Origin: Kitasatospora phosalacinea
GTDB taxonomy: Bacteria; Actinomycetota; Actinomycetes; Streptomycetales; Streptomycetaceae
Direction of reading: 5' to 3'
DNA: 64,000 nucleotides
Assembly: GCF_030268885.1 (NCBI RefSeq)
Contig: NZ_BSSA01000029.1
Span: forward strand, 1-64,000
Below are positions 32,570 through 43,290 of this stretch, in pieces. The notes under the pieces are model-generated. The model had not been told where the DNA came from. It worked only from the letters and a program-made list of their open reading frames with translations, and did no database searches. The position numbers and the translations under genes were made by a program. Each line of letters begins with the position of its first letter. The first letter of the stretch is position 1.

Positions 32570-33336
32570 ACACGACGACGAACGGCACCGCGCGCGGTGT
32601 CGGCAAGCAGACGCGGGCCACCGAGCCCCGCGAGCCCAAGCACGAGACGCTGCGCCGCGCCCTGCTCGACCTCGTCGAGGGCGCCGCGCCGCACGACCCG
32701 CTGCCCAGCGAACGCGACCTGATGGCCCGTTACGACGTCAGCCGGGTCACCGTGCGCCGCGCGATCGAACGCCTCAGCCAGGAGGGCCACGTCTACCGGG
32801 TCCAGGGCTCGGGCACCTTCGTCGCCGAGCGCGAGACGATCAGCAAGTCGCTGCACCTGACGTCCTTCTCCGAGGACATCCGCGCCCGCCGGATGACGCC
32901 CGCGGGCCGACTGCTGCTGATGGAACGCGTCCCGGCCGACGTCGTCAACGCCCGTCACCTGTTCGTCGAACCGGGCACCCCCCTGGTCCACCTGGAGCGG
33001 CTGCGCACCGCCGACGGCGAACCCATGTGCCTGGAGAACGTCTGGCTGCCCGAGACCCTGCTGCCCGGCCTGCTCGACCAGGGCGAACCCGCCTCGCTCT
33101 ACACCCTGCTGGAGCGGGCCGGCGCCGCCCCCGAGAGCGCCCAGCAGACCGTCCGGGCCACCCTCGTGGACGCCGCCCAGGCCGCGCTGCTGAACGTGCC
33201 GCCGCAGTTCCCCGCCCTGTACGTCGAGCGGGTCACCCGCGACGCCCGCGGCCGCGCCGTCGAACGCGCCGTCAGCCTCTACCGCGCCGACCGCTACGAC
33301 TTCACCTTCACCATCACCAGGGAACGCCGACCATGA
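32566..33336 (+). CDS. GntR/HutC family regulator with UTRA domain (DasR-like)
   Basis: 256 residues. Winged helix at 25-90: LPSERDLMARYDVSRVTVRR and HVYRVQGSGTFVAE. The UTRA effector domain (95-250) carries LVHLERLRTADGEPMCLENV, characteristic of sensors of phosphorylated sugars or amino sugars (DasR binds GlcN-6-P/GlcNAc-6-P). It is the fourth gene of the operon it most likely controls, through the dyad at 29254-29271. Confidence 0.9.
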   Translation: MNTTTNGTARGVGKQTRATEPREPKHETLRRALLDLVEGAAPHDPLPSERDLMARYDVSRVTVRRAIERLSQEGHVYRVQGSGTFVAERETISKSLHLTSFSEDIRARRMTPAGRLLLMERVPADVVNARHLFVEPGTPLVHLERLRTADGEPMCLENVWLPETLLPGLLDQGEPASLYTLLERAGAAPESAQQTVRATLVDAAQAALLNVPPQFPALYVERVTRDARGRAVERAVSLYRADRYDFTFTITRERRP

Positions 33337-34655
33337 GCACCACCCCCGAGCACCGCGCGGCGGTGCCACCGGTCCTGGCCGTGGACATCGGCGGCACCAA
33401 GACCACGGCGGCCGTCGTCACCGGAACCGACGGTCGACCCGTCCCGGCCGTCCGCCTCACCGTCCCCACCCCCGCCGCCGACGGCGGGGCCGCCGTCCTC
33501 GCCGCGGCCCTGCGACTGGCCCGGCTCGCGGCCGAGGAGGGCACCGCCCTCGGGGCCGCGCCGGTGGCCGTCGGGTTCGGCACGGCCGGTGTCGTCGACG
33601 CCCGCGGACGTCGCATCACCGCCGCCACCTCCGCGCTCCCCGGCTGGGCCGGGACCGAACTGGCCGCGGCCGCCGAGCGGGAACTGCAGCTGCCCGCCAC
33701 CGCCCTGAACGACGTCCAGGCCTTCCTGGTCGGCGAGTGCGCCGCCGGAGCCGCCCGGGACACCGGGGTGGCCGTCGGCGTGATGGCCGGCACCGGCATC
33801 GGGGGAGCCGTCGCCGTCGGCGGCCTGATCCTGCGCGGCGCGCACGGCGCGGCCGGGCACCTCGGGCACCTGCCGGTCCCCGGCGCGGAGGGAACCACCT
33901 GCCCGTGCGGGGCGACCGGACACGTCGAGGCGCTGGCCGCGGGCCCGGCCATGGCCGCCGAGGCCCGCCGCCGGCTGCCCTACCGCCACCTGCCCGACCT
34001 CCGCGCCGTCGCGGCCCTGGCGAAGACCGGGGACCCGGTCGCCCAGTCCGTCCTGCACTCCGGCGGGTACGCCCTGGGCACGGCACTGGCGGGCGTCGTC
34101 GCCGGACTCGACCCCGACGTGGTGGTCCTCGGCGGCGGCGCGGCCGCCTCCGGCCCCTGGTACGAGACGGGCCTGCGCGCCGCCCTCGCCGTCCACACCC
34201 TGCCCCTGCTGGCCGACGTCCGGGTGGTGCGCTCCGCGCTGGACGCCGACGCCGTGCTGATCGGCGCCGCGGCGGAGGCTCGTCGACTGGTCGGGGCGGG
34301 GACCGGGGCCACGGATGCCCGTGCCGTGCGGACCGGGCGGACGCACGCTGTCGTCCCGGTGGGGGACAGCGGTGGGTCGGGGGGCGCGGACGCTCCCGGC
34401 GGGGGGACTGCCGAGGCCCGCAGGCCGGGCGGTGCCCGGCCGCCGTGGGCCGCGGATCCTGACGGACCGTCCGCCGCCCCGGGCGGTGGTGTCCGACGCA
34501 CCGGCGGGCCCGTCGCCATCGGCGCCCGCCCGCCGCGGACCGGCGCCGCGTGCGCGGCGGTCCGCGCAGACGCCCCCGCACCGTCCGCCGCGCCGATCCG
34601 CGACACCCGCGGGCAGCGGGCCGCCGAACCCTCCGAAAGTGCAGGAACGCCGTGA
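33333..34655 (+). CDS. ROK family sugar kinase with a long C-terminal tail
   Basis: 440 residues. The ROK domain (13-310) starts [16 protein letters not shown] (phosphate-binding loop), holds [16 protein letters not shown], and the zinc site [20 protein letters not shown], in which the usual third Cys (GC) is replaced by His. ROK kinases phosphorylate GlcNAc, ManNAc, glucose or MurNAc. The neighbouring NanE domain and the DasR-like control favour ManNAc or a related amino sugar, by inference. Residues 320-440 are Gly/Ala/Arg/Pro-rich and unlike any ROK protein. Overlaps both neighbours by 4 nt. Confidence 0.88.
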   Translation: MSTTPEHRAAVPPVLAVDIGGTKTTAAVVTGTDGRPVPAVRLTVPTPAADGGAAVLAAALRLARLAAEEGTALGAAPVAVGFGTAGVVDARGRRITAATSALPGWAGTELAAAAERELQLPATALNDVQAFLVGECAAGAARDTGVAVGVMAGTGIGGAVAVGGLILRGAHGAAGHLGHLPVPGAEGTTCPCGATGHVEALAAGPAMAAEARRRLPYRHLPDLRAVAALAKTGDPVAQSVLHSGGYALGTALAGVVAGLDPDVVVLGGGAAASGPWYETGLRAALAVHTLPLLADVRVVRSALDADAVLIGAAAEARRLVGAGTGATDARAVRTGRTHAVVPVGDSGGSGGADAPGGGTAEARRPGGARPPWAADPDGPSAAPGGGVRRTGGPVAIGARPPRTGAACAAVRADAPAPSAAPIRDTRGQRAAEPSESAGTP

Positions 34656-36418
34656 GCTCCCCCCGCATCGCCCTGGTGCCGTTGGACGAACGTCCGGCCT
34701 GCGCCGAACTGCCGCGCCTGGTCGCCGCGGTCGCCGGCGCACGGCTGCTCACCCCGCCCGCCGAGGCCATGCCGGTGCTGCGGGAACCCGGCAGCCCCGC
34801 CGCCCTCGCCGGATGGCTCGCCGAGGTCGAGGCCGACGCGGCCGTCGTCTCCCTGGAGACGCTGGGCCACGGCGGCCTGATCGCCTCCCGCACCCGGCCG
34901 GCCACCGTCGCCTCCGTCACCGCCGCCTGGGCGTCGCTGCACGGCCTGGCCGCGCGCGGCGTCGCCGTCCACGCCGTCACCCTGATCACCCGCACCCCCG
35001 ACTCGGCCGACGCCATGGAGGAACCCGCCTACTGGGACCCGCACGGCCCCGCCCTGCACCGGCTCTCCGCCGACCTGCACCGGAGCGCCGCCGACCCGGC
35101 CGCCGTCGCCACCACCCTGCGGGCCGCCGCGCTGCCGACCGACGTCCGCGCGGACTTCCTCACCCGGCGGGTGCGCAACCACGCCGTCAACCTGGCCGCG
35201 CTGGAACTGGTCGCCGACGGCACCCTGCGCACCCTGGTCGTCGGCGCCGACGACACCGCCGAACACGGCCTGGCCACCGCCGAACTCCGCTGGCTGGACA
35301 CCTGGACGGCCTGGCTCGGCCTGGGCGAGCGGGTCAGCGTCCGGCCCGGCGCCGACGAGGCGTGCACCGTGCTGCTCGCCCGCACCCTGCTGGACCTGCT
35401 GGGCGGACCCGCCCCGACCGTCCGGATCGAGGCCGTCGACCCGGCCGGGCTGCGCCGCACCGCCGCCTACGAGAACGTGCCGGTGGCCACCACGGCAACC
35501 CGGCAGCTCCAGGCGTGCGGGGCGGTCGTCGTCCCGGAGGGGGACACGCCGGACGTCGTGCTGCTCGTGCACACCCCCGACGGCACCGGGGACTGGGCGG
35601 TCTCCCCGCCCGCCGCCACCGACCCCGCCCCGGCCCGGGCGCTGGCCGCCCGCGCGGCCGACCTGCTGGCCGCCGGGCAGGCCGTCGCCGTCGCCGACTG
35701 CGCCCAGCCCAACGGCGCCGACCCGCAGCTGGTCCGCGCCCTGGCCGAGGCCGGGGTCCTGGAGCAGCTGACCGCGTACGCCGGCTGGAACACCGCGGGC
35801 AACACGCTGGGCACGGTGGCCGCCCACACCGTGACGGCCGTCGCCGCCCGCCGGGCCGGGTGCTTCGACGAGCGCGCCCACCGGCGCCTGCTGCTGCACC
35901 GCCTGGTCGAGGACCGGGGCTGGATGAGCGGCGAACGCGCCCGGATCCGCGCCGTCCTCGGCAGCGACCCCACCCGGCACGACCACGTCCCCGACGGGCA
36001 CCCCGTGCTCGCCGACATCGCCGACGGCCTGGCCCGGCGCCGCGCCGAACTGCCCGGCTTCGACGGCCTGGACATCGACCCGGAGTCCGTCCGACTGCCC
36101 TGGTCCCGGACCTTCGAGGTCGACTTCGCGCTCACCGACAGCGGCGGCGGCTGCGCCCCGGGCTCCGGCGCTGCTCCGGGGACCGGCGGCGCTTCCGCCA
36201 GCGGCTCCGGCCTCGCTCCCGGCAGCGGCGGCGGTTCCGTCAGCGGTGCCGGTCCTGCTCCGGGCCCCGGCACCAGGACCGGCAGCGGTTCCGGCGACGA
36301 AGCCCGTGTCGGCGGCGACTCCGCCCCCCTCCCCGGCTCCGTCGGCGCCGCCCACCCCGAAGCCGTCGCCCACCCCGAAGCCGCCACCCGCCCCGGCGCC
36401 CCGGAGGACGCCCGATGA
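34652..36418 (+). CDS. DUF4127 family protein
   Basis: 588 residues. The N-terminus [20 protein letters not shown] and the segments [31 protein letters not shown] and [16 protein letters not shown] are characteristic of DUF4127, a family of unknown reaction; the acidic, His and Asn-rich motifs suggest a metal-dependent hydrolase or lyase, unproven. No signal peptide, so it acts in the cytoplasm. The last 100 residues are a Gly/Ser/Ala/Pro-rich, mostly unstructured tail with near-repeats (SGSG, PGSG, HPEA). Starts at GTG 34652 overlapping the ROK stop. It sits between the kinase and the oxidoreductase, so it should act on the same sugar. Confidence 0.82.
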   Translation: MSSPRIALVPLDERPACAELPRLVAAVAGARLLTPPAEAMPVLREPGSPAALAGWLAEVEADAAVVSLETLGHGGLIASRTRPATVASVTAAWASLHGLAARGVAVHAVTLITRTPDSADAMEEPAYWDPHGPALHRLSADLHRSAADPAAVATTLRAAALPTDVRADFLTRRVRNHAVNLAALELVADGTLRTLVVGADDTAEHGLATAELRWLDTWTAWLGLGERVSVRPGADEACTVLLARTLLDLLGGPAPTVRIEAVDPAGLRRTAAYENVPVATTATRQLQACGAVVVPEGDTPDVVLLVHTPDGTGDWAVSPPAATDPAPARALAARAADLLAAGQAVAVADCAQPNGADPQLVRALAEAGVLEQLTAYAGWNTAGNTLGTVAAHTVTAVAARRAGCFDERAHRRLLLHRLVEDRGWMSGERARIRAVLGSDPTRHDHVPDGHPVLADIADGLARRRAELPGFDGLDIDPESVRLPWSRTFEVDFALTDSGGGCAPGSGAAPGTGGASASGSGLAPGSGGGSVSGAGPAPGPGTRTGSGSGDEARVGGDSAPLPGSVGAAHPEAVAHPEAATRPGAPEDAR

Positions 36419-38922
36419 CACTCCACGAGACCGCCCACGTCCAGCAGTTGGCCGCCGAGATCGCCGTGATCGGCGGCGGGCTCGGCGGCGTGGCAGCGGC
36501 CCTGGCCGCCGCGGAAGCGGGTCGCACCGTGGTGCTGACCTGCGACCAGCAGGTGCTCGGCGGGCAGATCACCACCCAGCTGGTGCCGGCCCTCGACGAG
36601 CACCCGCACATCGAGGCGCCCGGCGGCGCGTCCGCCTCCTACCTGCGGCTGCGCCGCCTGCTGCGCGCCGAGTACGGCGGCGCCGACAACCCCGGCGGCG
36701 GCTGGGTCAGCCGCCTGTGCTTCGAACCCGCCGCGGCGCTGCGCGTCCTGGACGCGCTGCTCGCCCCGCACGTCGCCGCCGGTCGGCTGCGGATCGTCAC
36801 CGGGGTGCGCCCCGTCCGGGCGGTGCGCGAGGACGGGCGCCTCACCTCGGTGCGACTGGGCGACCGGGACGGCCGCGAACTCGCCGTCGCCGCCGAGGTG
36901 TTCTGCGACGCCACCGAGACCGGCGAACTCCTCCCGCTGGCCGGCGCGCCCTGGGCGATCGGCTCGGAGGGCCGCACGGCGTTCGGCGAGAGCCTGGCGC
37001 TGCCCGGCGGCCCGCACCCGCACGCCGTGCAGTCCTGCACCACCGGCCTGCTGGTCGAGCACCGCCCCGGCGAGGACCACACCGTGCCGCGCCCCGAGGG
37101 CTACGAACGCTGGCGCGACGCCCAGCCGTTCACCCTGGAGATCGCGGGCTGGGACGACCGCGCGCACCGCTACCGGATGTTCACCGACGGACCGGACGGC
37201 CACCCGCCGTTCTGGACCTACCGGCGACTGCGCGAGGGTGCGCGGTTCGGCACCACCGACCTCGCCCTGATCAACTGGGCGGGCAACGACTACGCCGACG
37301 CCTCCCTCGTGCACGAGCCCGAACGGGCCCGCACCGAGTCCCGCCGACTGTCGCTGGCGTTCCTGCACTGGCTGCAGACCGAGTGCCTGCGCGACGACGG
37401 CACCGGCCGCGGCTACCCGGGCCTGCGCCCGGTCGCGGACGACGCCTGCGCCCCCGGCGGCCTGGCCGCCGAACCGTACGTGCGCGAGTCCCGCCGACTG
37501 GCCCCGCCCGCGCCCGTCCGGCAGCAGGACCTGGAGCCCGTCCCCGGCGCGGCCCGCGCCGCGAACCGGCCCGACAGCGGCGGCCTGGCCTTCTACCACA
37601 TGGACCTGCACGCCCGGATCGGCCACGCGCAGTCCGCGTACTCGCCCACCGCGCCGTTCCAGGTGCCGCTGTCGGCCCTGGTGGCGGGCACCCCGCGCAA
37701 CCTGCTGGCCGCCGCGAAGAACCTGGCGGCCACCCAGGCCGCCGCGGCCGCCTACCGGGTGCACCACGGCGAGTGGGCGGTCGGCGAGGCGGCCGGAACG
37801 CTGGCCGCGCAGTCCCTCGCCCGGGCCCTCGACCCGGCCGAACTGATCGACGAGCGCGATGAGTTGACGCTCCTCCAGCTCGCCCTCGTCCGGCGCGGCG
37901 TGCCGCTCGCCTGGCTGACCGACCTCGACCCGGCCGACCCGCTGTTCGCCCCCGCCCACCTGCTCGCCGCCGCCGGAGGTCTCGGCGGGGCGCGCCTGGA
38001 GCGGCTGACCGCCGACCCGAAGGAGCCCGCCGACGTGCCGGACCGGGCCGCGCTGTGCGCCGCCGCCGACCGGCTCGCCCCCGGCGCGGGCCGCGCCGCC
38101 GACCACCTGCCGGCCACCGCGCCCTGGCAGGACGTCGTCACCGCGCTGGGCGCGGCCGTCGAGCGCCGCCTCCCCGACACCCGCCGAGAAAGGCCGACCG
38201 TGCCCACCGCCGCACCGGCGTCCCGCCCGCCCCTGCCGCCCGGTCTGGCCGGACGGCTGGTGGTCTCCTGCCAGGCGCTGCCCGGCGAGCCGCTGCACGG
38301 GCCGCAGTACATGGCGCAGATGGCCGTCGCCGCGCACAGCGGCGGCGCCGCCGCCGTGCGGATCAACGGGCCGGCCGACATCGCCGCCGTCCGGATGGCG
38401 GTGCCGCTGCCCGTCATCGGCCTGTGGAAGGACGGCGAGGACGGCCCGTACATCACCCCGACCCTCGAACACGCCCTCGCCGTGGCCGAGGCCGGTGCCG
38501 ACGTCGTCGCCCTGGACGGCACCGGCCGCCCGCGCCCCGACGGCCGCACCCTCGCCGAGACGATCGGGGCGCTGCACGCCCGAGGCGTCCCCGTCATGGC
38601 GGACGTCGCCACCCTGGAGGAGGGCCTCGCCGCGGCCGCCGCCGGGGCCGACCTGGTGAGCACCACCCTCTCCGGCTACACCCCCGACAGCCCCGACCAG
38701 GCCGGACCCGACCTGGCCCTGGTGCGCGCCCTCGCCGAGCGCCTCGACGTCCCCGTCGTCGCCGAGGGCCGCATCGCCACCCCCGAGGAAGCCGCCGCCG
38801 CGCTCGCCGCCGGTGCCCACACCGTCGTGGTCGGCGGCGCCATCACCCGCCCCGCCGCCCTGACCGCCCGCTTCGCCGCCGCCCTCGCCACCGCCCGCAC
38901 CGCCCCGGAGGACCAGCCGTGA
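36415..38922 (+). CDS. FAD-dependent oxidoreductase fused to ManNAc-6-phosphate 2-epimerase (NanE)
   Basis: 835 residues. Residues 15-560: FAD_oxidored (PF12831-like) protein with the dinucleotide loop GGGLGG at 20-25, the Cys-containing loop [20 protein letters not shown] (given in part) and a C-terminal GEAAGTLAA loop. Residues 608-835: a TIM barrel of the NanE class, with [57 protein letters not shown] and [17 protein letters not shown]. NanE interconverts ManNAc-6-P and GlcNAc-6-P. There is no stop between them; an internal GTG at 38200 preceded by GAGAAAGG could also give free NanE. The flavoprotein may oxidise the sugar before or after phosphorylation. Confidence 0.85.
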   Translation: MTLHETAHVQQLAAEIAVIGGGLGGVAAALAAAEAGRTVVLTCDQQVLGGQITTQLVPALDEHPHIEAPGGASASYLRLRRLLRAEYGGADNPGGGWVSRLCFEPAAALRVLDALLAPHVAAGRLRIVTGVRPVRAVREDGRLTSVRLGDRDGRELAVAAEVFCDATETGELLPLAGAPWAIGSEGRTAFGESLALPGGPHPHAVQSCTTGLLVEHRPGEDHTVPRPEGYERWRDAQPFTLEIAGWDDRAHRYRMFTDGPDGHPPFWTYRRLREGARFGTTDLALINWAGNDYADASLVHEPERARTESRRLSLAFLHWLQTECLRDDGTGRGYPGLRPVADDACAPGGLAAEPYVRESRRLAPPAPVRQQDLEPVPGAARAANRPDSGGLAFYHMDLHARIGHAQSAYSPTAPFQVPLSALVAGTPRNLLAAAKNLAATQAAAAAYRVHHGEWAVGEAAGTLAAQSLARALDPAELIDERDELTLLQLALVRRGVPLAWLTDLDPADPLFAPAHLLAAAGGLGGARLERLTADPKEPADVPDRAALCAAADRLAPGAGRAADHLPATAPWQDVVTALGAAVERRLPDTRRERPTVPTAAPASRPPLPPGLAGRLVVSCQALPGEPLHGPQYMAQMAVAAHSGGAAAVRINGPADIAAVRMAVPLPVIGLWKDGEDGPYITPTLEHALAVAEAGADVVALDGTGRPRPDGRTLAETIGALHARGVPVMADVATLEEGLAAAAAGADLVSTTLSGYTPDSPDQAGPDLALVRALAERLDVPVVAEGRIATPEEAAAALAAGAHTVVVGGAITRPAALTARFAAALATARTAPEDQP

Positions 38923-41558
38923 CCACCACCCCGCCCGTGGACTGCCACGTCGTCACCCACGTGCACTGGGACCGCGAGTGGTACCGCCCGTTCGAGTCCT
39001 ACCGCGCCCGCCTCGTCGAACTCGCCGAACGCGTCTGCGCCGAACTCGACGACGGCCGGATGACCACCTTCCACCTGGACGGCCAGACCATCGTGCTCGC
39101 CGACGTCCAGGCCCTGCGCCCCGACCTCGCCGACCGGCTCGCCGCCCACGCCCGGGCCGGACGGCTCACCCTCGGCCCCTGGCACGTGCTCGCCGACAAC
39201 CAGCTCGTCTCCGGCGAGAACCTGGTCCGCAACCTGCTGACCGCCCGCCGCTGGGGCACCCGGGTCGGCGTGCTCGCCGACGTCGGCTACTGCCCCGACA
39301 CCTTCGGCCACCCCGCCGACCTGCCGCGCATCCTCAACGGCTTCGGGATGGACACCGCCCTGGTGTGGCGCGGCGCCCCCGACGGCGTCGCCCGCTTCCA
39401 CTGGCGCTCGCCCGACGGCTCCCAGGTACTGGCCGCCAACCAGGGCTACCACGCCGCCGAGGTGCTGTGGGCCGAACCCGACGGCGACAGCGGCCGCGCG
39501 GCCCGCCTGAAGGACTTCCTCGCCGCCGAACGCGACCGGCTGCCCGGCGGCCCCTGGCTGCTGATGAACGGCGGCGACCACCTCGCCCCCACCGACCCCG
39601 CCGGGGCGCTCGCCGCCACCGCCCCCGCCGCCGCCGAGCAGGGCGCCGTCCTCGGCGAGAGCACCCTGGCCGCGTTCTTCGCCGCCGCCCGCGCGGCCGC
39701 CGAGGCGGGCGGCGTCCCGCTGGTCGAAGGGCCGCTGCGCCACCGCCCCGGCCGGCTCACCTTCCTGCTTCCCGGCACCTTCTCGGCCCGCACCTACCTC
39801 AAGCAGGCCAACGCCGCCGCCCAGACCGACCTCGAGCGCTGGGCCGAACCCCTGCTGGCGCTGCACGCCCCCGACGACGCCACCCTCGCCGCCGAACTGC
39901 GCCACGCCTGGGAACTGCTGCTGCGCAACGCCCCGCACGACTCCATCTGCGGCTGCAGCGTGGACGAGGTGCACCGGGAGAACGAGGTCCGCTTCGAGCG
40001 GGTCCGGCAGACCGCCGACCACCTGGTGCTGCGCGCCCTGGGCGCCGCGGGCCTGGACACCCGCCGCTACGGCGACCCGGAGACCGAACGGGCCGCCTTC
40101 GCCGTCCTCAACCCGCACCCGCGCCCGCACACCGGCCCCGTCACCGTCGAGCTGCTGACCGCGCCCGGCCGCCACCCGCAGACGCTCACCGGCCCGGACG
40201 GCGCCCCCGTCCCGTTCGAGGCCGAACTCCTCGGCGAGGAGACCGCGTTCGAGGCCGACCTCGACCTGCTCCCGGACTCCCGCCCGGCCCTGCGCCACCG
40301 CCTGCACCTGCTGGCCGCCGACGTCCCCGCCCTCGGCCACGCGGTGCACACCGTCGTCCTGGGCGACACCCCGCGACCGGACGCGGGCGCCACCGTCGAG
40401 GAGGACGAGCGCGCCCTGCCGCTGCCCGACGGCGCCACCCTGACCGCCCGGGACGACGCCGCCCTGACCCTGCGGCTCGCCGACGGCACCGAACTGCCCG
40501 GCCTGGCCGCCCTGCTGGACGACGGCGACCGCGGCGACACCTACAACTTCGACCCCGTCCCGCACGACGCGCCCCGGGCACCGCGCCTGCTGGCCGCCCG
40601 CCGCCGCACCTCCGCGGTGCGCACCGTGCTGGAGCTCGACGCGGTGATCGAGCTGCCGACCGGCCTCACCGCCGACCGCGCCGCCCGCTCCGCCGACACG
40701 GTGGAGGTCCCGCTCACGGTCACCGTCGCGCACTGGCCCGGCCACGACGGCCCGCTGCGGTGGAACCTGACCTTCGACAACACCGCCGACGACCACCGGC
40801 TGCGGGTGCACTTCCCCACCCCGGCCCCGTCCGCCCGCTGGAGCGCCGACACCCACTACAGCCTGCTCGACCACCCGGTCGGCCCGGACCTCGGCCCGCT
40901 GCCCACCGAGCGCGCCCACGAGGCCGAGTACGGCTGCGTCCCCGTGCAGGGCGTCAGCGCGATCGGCGACGGCGAGCTGCGGATCGCCGTCGCCGCCGCC
41001 GGACTGCCCGAACGCACCGGCCTGGCCGCCGGGTCCAGCCCGTCCGGGCAGGACGAGCTGGTGGTCACCCTGCTGCGCTCGGTCGGCTGGCTCTCCCGCT
41101 TCGACCTGAACGCCCGCACCACCGGCGCGGGCCCGATGATGGCCACCCCCGAAGCCCAGTGCCGCCGCCGGCACTCCTTCGACCTGGCACTCGCCGTCGG
41201 CGCCCCCGTCGCCGCCGACGCCGACCTGGTCGACCTGGCCGAGGCCGCCACCGTCCCGCTGCGCGCCGCCCAACTGCGCCCCGGCACCGCCCCGGCGGCG
41301 ACCGGCGCCCCCGGCCTGCGGGTGCGCGGCGCGCGGATGACCGCCCTCAAGGGCGCGGAGGACGGCAACGGCCTGGTGCTGCGCCTGTCCAACCCCACGG
41401 GGCGGCCCTCCGCCGTCGAGGTCGAACTCCCCGACGGCTGGCGGGCCGCGCCGGTCCGCCTGGACGAGTCGCCGACGGGAGAGCCGTACCCGACCGGAGC
41501 CCTCGCCCTGGACCTGGCCCCGTACGCCCTGGTCAGCCTGCGGTTGACCCGGAGCTGA
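38919..41558 (+). CDS. GH38 alpha-mannosidase
   Basis: 879 residues, full family length. The zinc-binding HVHWDREW (His14, His16? region, Asp18) begins the catalytic domain; [10 protein letters not shown] near residue 127 holds the nucleophile Asp and another zinc ligand; [13 protein letters not shown] (about residue 345) is the conserved His-Asp loop. Domains: catalytic barrel, three-helix bundle (Alpha-mann_mid) and C-terminal beta domains. Without a signal peptide it must work on imported oligosaccharides, releasing mannose or a mannose-like sugar retaining configuration. GTG 38919 overlaps the NanE fusion stop by 4 nt. Last gene of the operon, before a long palindrome. Confidence 0.92.
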   Translation: MTTTPPVDCHVVTHVHWDREWYRPFESYRARLVELAERVCAELDDGRMTTFHLDGQTIVLADVQALRPDLADRLAAHARAGRLTLGPWHVLADNQLVSGENLVRNLLTARRWGTRVGVLADVGYCPDTFGHPADLPRILNGFGMDTALVWRGAPDGVARFHWRSPDGSQVLAANQGYHAAEVLWAEPDGDSGRAARLKDFLAAERDRLPGGPWLLMNGGDHLAPTDPAGALAATAPAAAEQGAVLGESTLAAFFAAARAAAEAGGVPLVEGPLRHRPGRLTFLLPGTFSARTYLKQANAAAQTDLERWAEPLLALHAPDDATLAAELRHAWELLLRNAPHDSICGCSVDEVHRENEVRFERVRQTADHLVLRALGAAGLDTRRYGDPETERAAFAVLNPHPRPHTGPVTVELLTAPGRHPQTLTGPDGAPVPFEAELLGEETAFEADLDLLPDSRPALRHRLHLLAADVPALGHAVHTVVLGDTPRPDAGATVEEDERALPLPDGATLTARDDAALTLRLADGTELPGLAALLDDGDRGDTYNFDPVPHDAPRAPRLLAARRRTSAVRTVLELDAVIELPTGLTADRAARSADTVEVPLTVTVAHWPGHDGPLRWNLTFDNTADDHRLRVHFPTPAPSARWSADTHYSLLDHPVGPDLGPLPTERAHEAEYGCVPVQGVSAIGDGELRIAVAAAGLPERTGLAAGSSPSGQDELVVTLLRSVGWLSRFDLNARTTGAGPMMATPEAQCRRRHSFDLALAVGAPVAADADLVDLAEAATVPLRAAQLRPGTAPAATGAPGLRVRGARMTALKGAEDGNGLVLRLSNPTGRPSAVEVELPDGWRAAPVRLDESPTGEPYPTGALALDLAPYALVSLRLTRS

Positions 41559-41588
41559 GCCGGGCCGCTCAGCGGAGCCGTCCGGCCC

Positions 41589-41621
41589 GTTCCCTCCGCA
41601 GGGTCACCCTCCGGAGGGAAC
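41589..41621. terminator. 33-nt near-perfect palindrome after the GH38 operon
   Basis: GTTCCCTCCG (41589-41598) pairs with CGGAGGGAAC (41612-41621); after one C-C mismatch the inner AGGGT/ACCCT also pair around a central C. It lies 31 nt after the GH38 stop and could end the seven-gene operon. Confidence 0.7.
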
Positions 41622-41651
41622 CAGCCCATCCGGTAACGGGCCTGACGGTTC

Positions 41652-41722
41652 GTTCCCGCTACCGCCGGGAACGGCAGGGTCGTCATGACCGGTGCGCGCA
41701 CCGGCCGTCCTGTGCTATCACA
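41652..41722. promoter_or_regulatory. Palindromes upstream of the PucR gene
   Basis: Three dyads lie in the 70 bp before the gene: GTTCCCG-N7-CGGGAAC (41652-41672), the 16-bp perfect palindrome centred on GCGC at 41689-41704, and TGTG-CTAT-CACA (41711-41722). Their outer GTTCCC/GGGAAC arms repeat the ends of the preceding terminator-like palindrome. They are candidate operators for the PucR regulator. Confidence 0.5.
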
Positions 41723-41756
41723 TCGAAGATCACCCGACCCGTCGAACGATCGGCCC

Positions 41757-43283
41757 ATGCCCCTCACCGTCCGCGACCTCCTGGCCATCCCCGCCCTCCG
41801 GTTGCAACTCGCCGCGGGGGCCGCCGGGCTGGGTCGCACGGTCGGGGCCGCCCACGCCTCCGAGGCCACCGACCCGTCCGCCTGGCTGGAGGGCGGGGAC
41901 GTGGTCATGACCACCGGCCTGCTGCTGGACTCCGCCCCCGACCGCCTGGCCGCCTTCGTCGGCGACCTCGACCGGGCCGGTGCCGCCGCGCTCGTGCTCG
42001 GCCTCGGCCCCTCCCTGCCCCACCAGCAGGTGCCGTCCGCCCTCGCCCGGGCCGCCGACCGGCACGGCCTCCCGCTGATCACCGTCCCCGAACGCACCTC
42101 GCCCGCCGCCGTCACCAAAGCCGTCTTCGACGCCCGCTCCGCCGAGGAGCGCCGCCTGCTGGAGCGCACCCTGCGCACCCAGCGCCGCCTCACCGCGGCC
42201 GCGGCCTCCCCGGACGGCCTCGCCGACCTGCTCACCGCCTGGTACCGCGCCACCGGCCTCGCCGTCGTGGTCTGCGACGTCCTGGCCAGACCGCTCGGCG
42301 CGGCCGGGGCCGACGCCGCCGAGGTGCTGGCGGGCGCCGCCACGATCCTGGACGCCGTCGCCCTGCGCGGCCTGCGCGGCAGCGGCGGCGGCGACCTGCC
42401 GGGCGGCCCCGTGCACGCCCAGCCGCTCGGGGCCGCCCGGCTGCGCGGCTTCGTCGTGCTGGTCGGCGCGGGCACCGCCGAGACCCGGCTGCTGGGCAGC
42501 GTCCTCGTCTCGCTGCTCTCCGTCGAACTGGAGCGCCGCCACCTCGCCGAGGAACCCCGCCGCCGCCACCGCACCACCGTGCTCAGCCGGCTCTTCGCCG
42601 CCGACCTCAGCGCCTCCCGGGCCACCGCCCTGCTCTCCTCGGTCAACCTGTCGGCCGGGCCGCTGCGCGCCCTCGCCGTGCACGTCGCCGCCCGCGCCGA
42701 CCCGCCGCCCGGCACGGGTCACCCCAGCGAGGCCGCCGAGACCGCCGCCGACCTGGCCCTGGCGATACCCGGCGGCCTCGCCCGTGCCGTCGGCACCACC
42801 GTCGAGGCCGTGGTGCCCGAGGGCACCGACGCGCTCGCGCTGCTCGCCCGCTTCGCCCCCGGCCGCCCGGCGGGCATCGGCCCCGCGGTCGCCCCCCAGC
42901 ACGCCGCGCTCTCCCTGCGCCAGGCCCACGCCCTGCTCCCGGCCAGCACCCAGGCCGGCCGCCCGGTCACCGCGGCCGAGGCGGGGTCGGTGCGGCTGCT
43001 GCTCAGCCTGGGCAGCCCCGCGCTGCTCGCCGCGTTCGCCGACACCGCGCTCGCCGCCCTCGACGCCGCCGACCCCGACCACGAACTGACCGAGACCCTG
43101 CGGGTCTGGCTGGAGACCAACGGGAGCTGGGCCGAGACCTCCGCCCTGCTCGGCCTGCACCGGCACACCGTGCAGAACCGCATCGCCAAGATCGGCCGCC
43201 TGACCGGCCGCCACATGGACCGGGCCGAGGACCGGATCGACCTGTGGCTGGCCCTGCGCGCCCGCGAGGCGGCCGCGCTCTGA
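41757..43283 (+). CDS. PucR family transcriptional regulator
   Basis: 508 residues. N-terminal PucR domain (2-130: TVRDLLAIPALRLQLAAG, then GGDVVMTTGLLLD), a GGDEF-like middle, and the C-terminal PucR helix-turn-helix: LETNGSWAETSALLGLHRHT and NRIAKIGRLTGR. PucR proteins activate purine, amino-acid or peptide catabolism genes. It stands between the glycan operon and the peptidase operon, and its stop is 7 bp from the M20 gene stop (convergent). Confidence 0.9.
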   Translation: MPLTVRDLLAIPALRLQLAAGAAGLGRTVGAAHASEATDPSAWLEGGDVVMTTGLLLDSAPDRLAAFVGDLDRAGAAALVLGLGPSLPHQQVPSALARAADRHGLPLITVPERTSPAAVTKAVFDARSAEERRLLERTLRTQRRLTAAAASPDGLADLLTAWYRATGLAVVVCDVLARPLGAAGADAAEVLAGAATILDAVALRGLRGSGGGDLPGGPVHAQPLGAARLRGFVVLVGAGTAETRLLGSVLVSLLSVELERRHLAEEPRRRHRTTVLSRLFAADLSASRATALLSSVNLSAGPLRALAVHVAARADPPPGTGHPSEAAETAADLALAIPGGLARAVGTTVEAVVPEGTDALALLARFAPGRPAGIGPAVAPQHAALSLRQAHALLPASTQAGRPVTAAEAGSVRLLLSLGSPALLAAFADTALAALDAADPDHELTETLRVWLETNGSWAETSALLGLHRHTVQNRIAKIGRLTGRHMDRAEDRIDLWLALRAREAAAL

Positions 43284-43290
43284 CCGCCCT

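Noticed and set aside
35467-38820. Very long open frame on the minus strand (over 1,100 codons) opposite DUF4127 and the FAD/NanE fusion
   Set aside because: It is antisense to genes with clear domains, has Gly/Arg/Val-rich composition and no recognisable motif. Long antisense frames are normal in DNA of this GC content.
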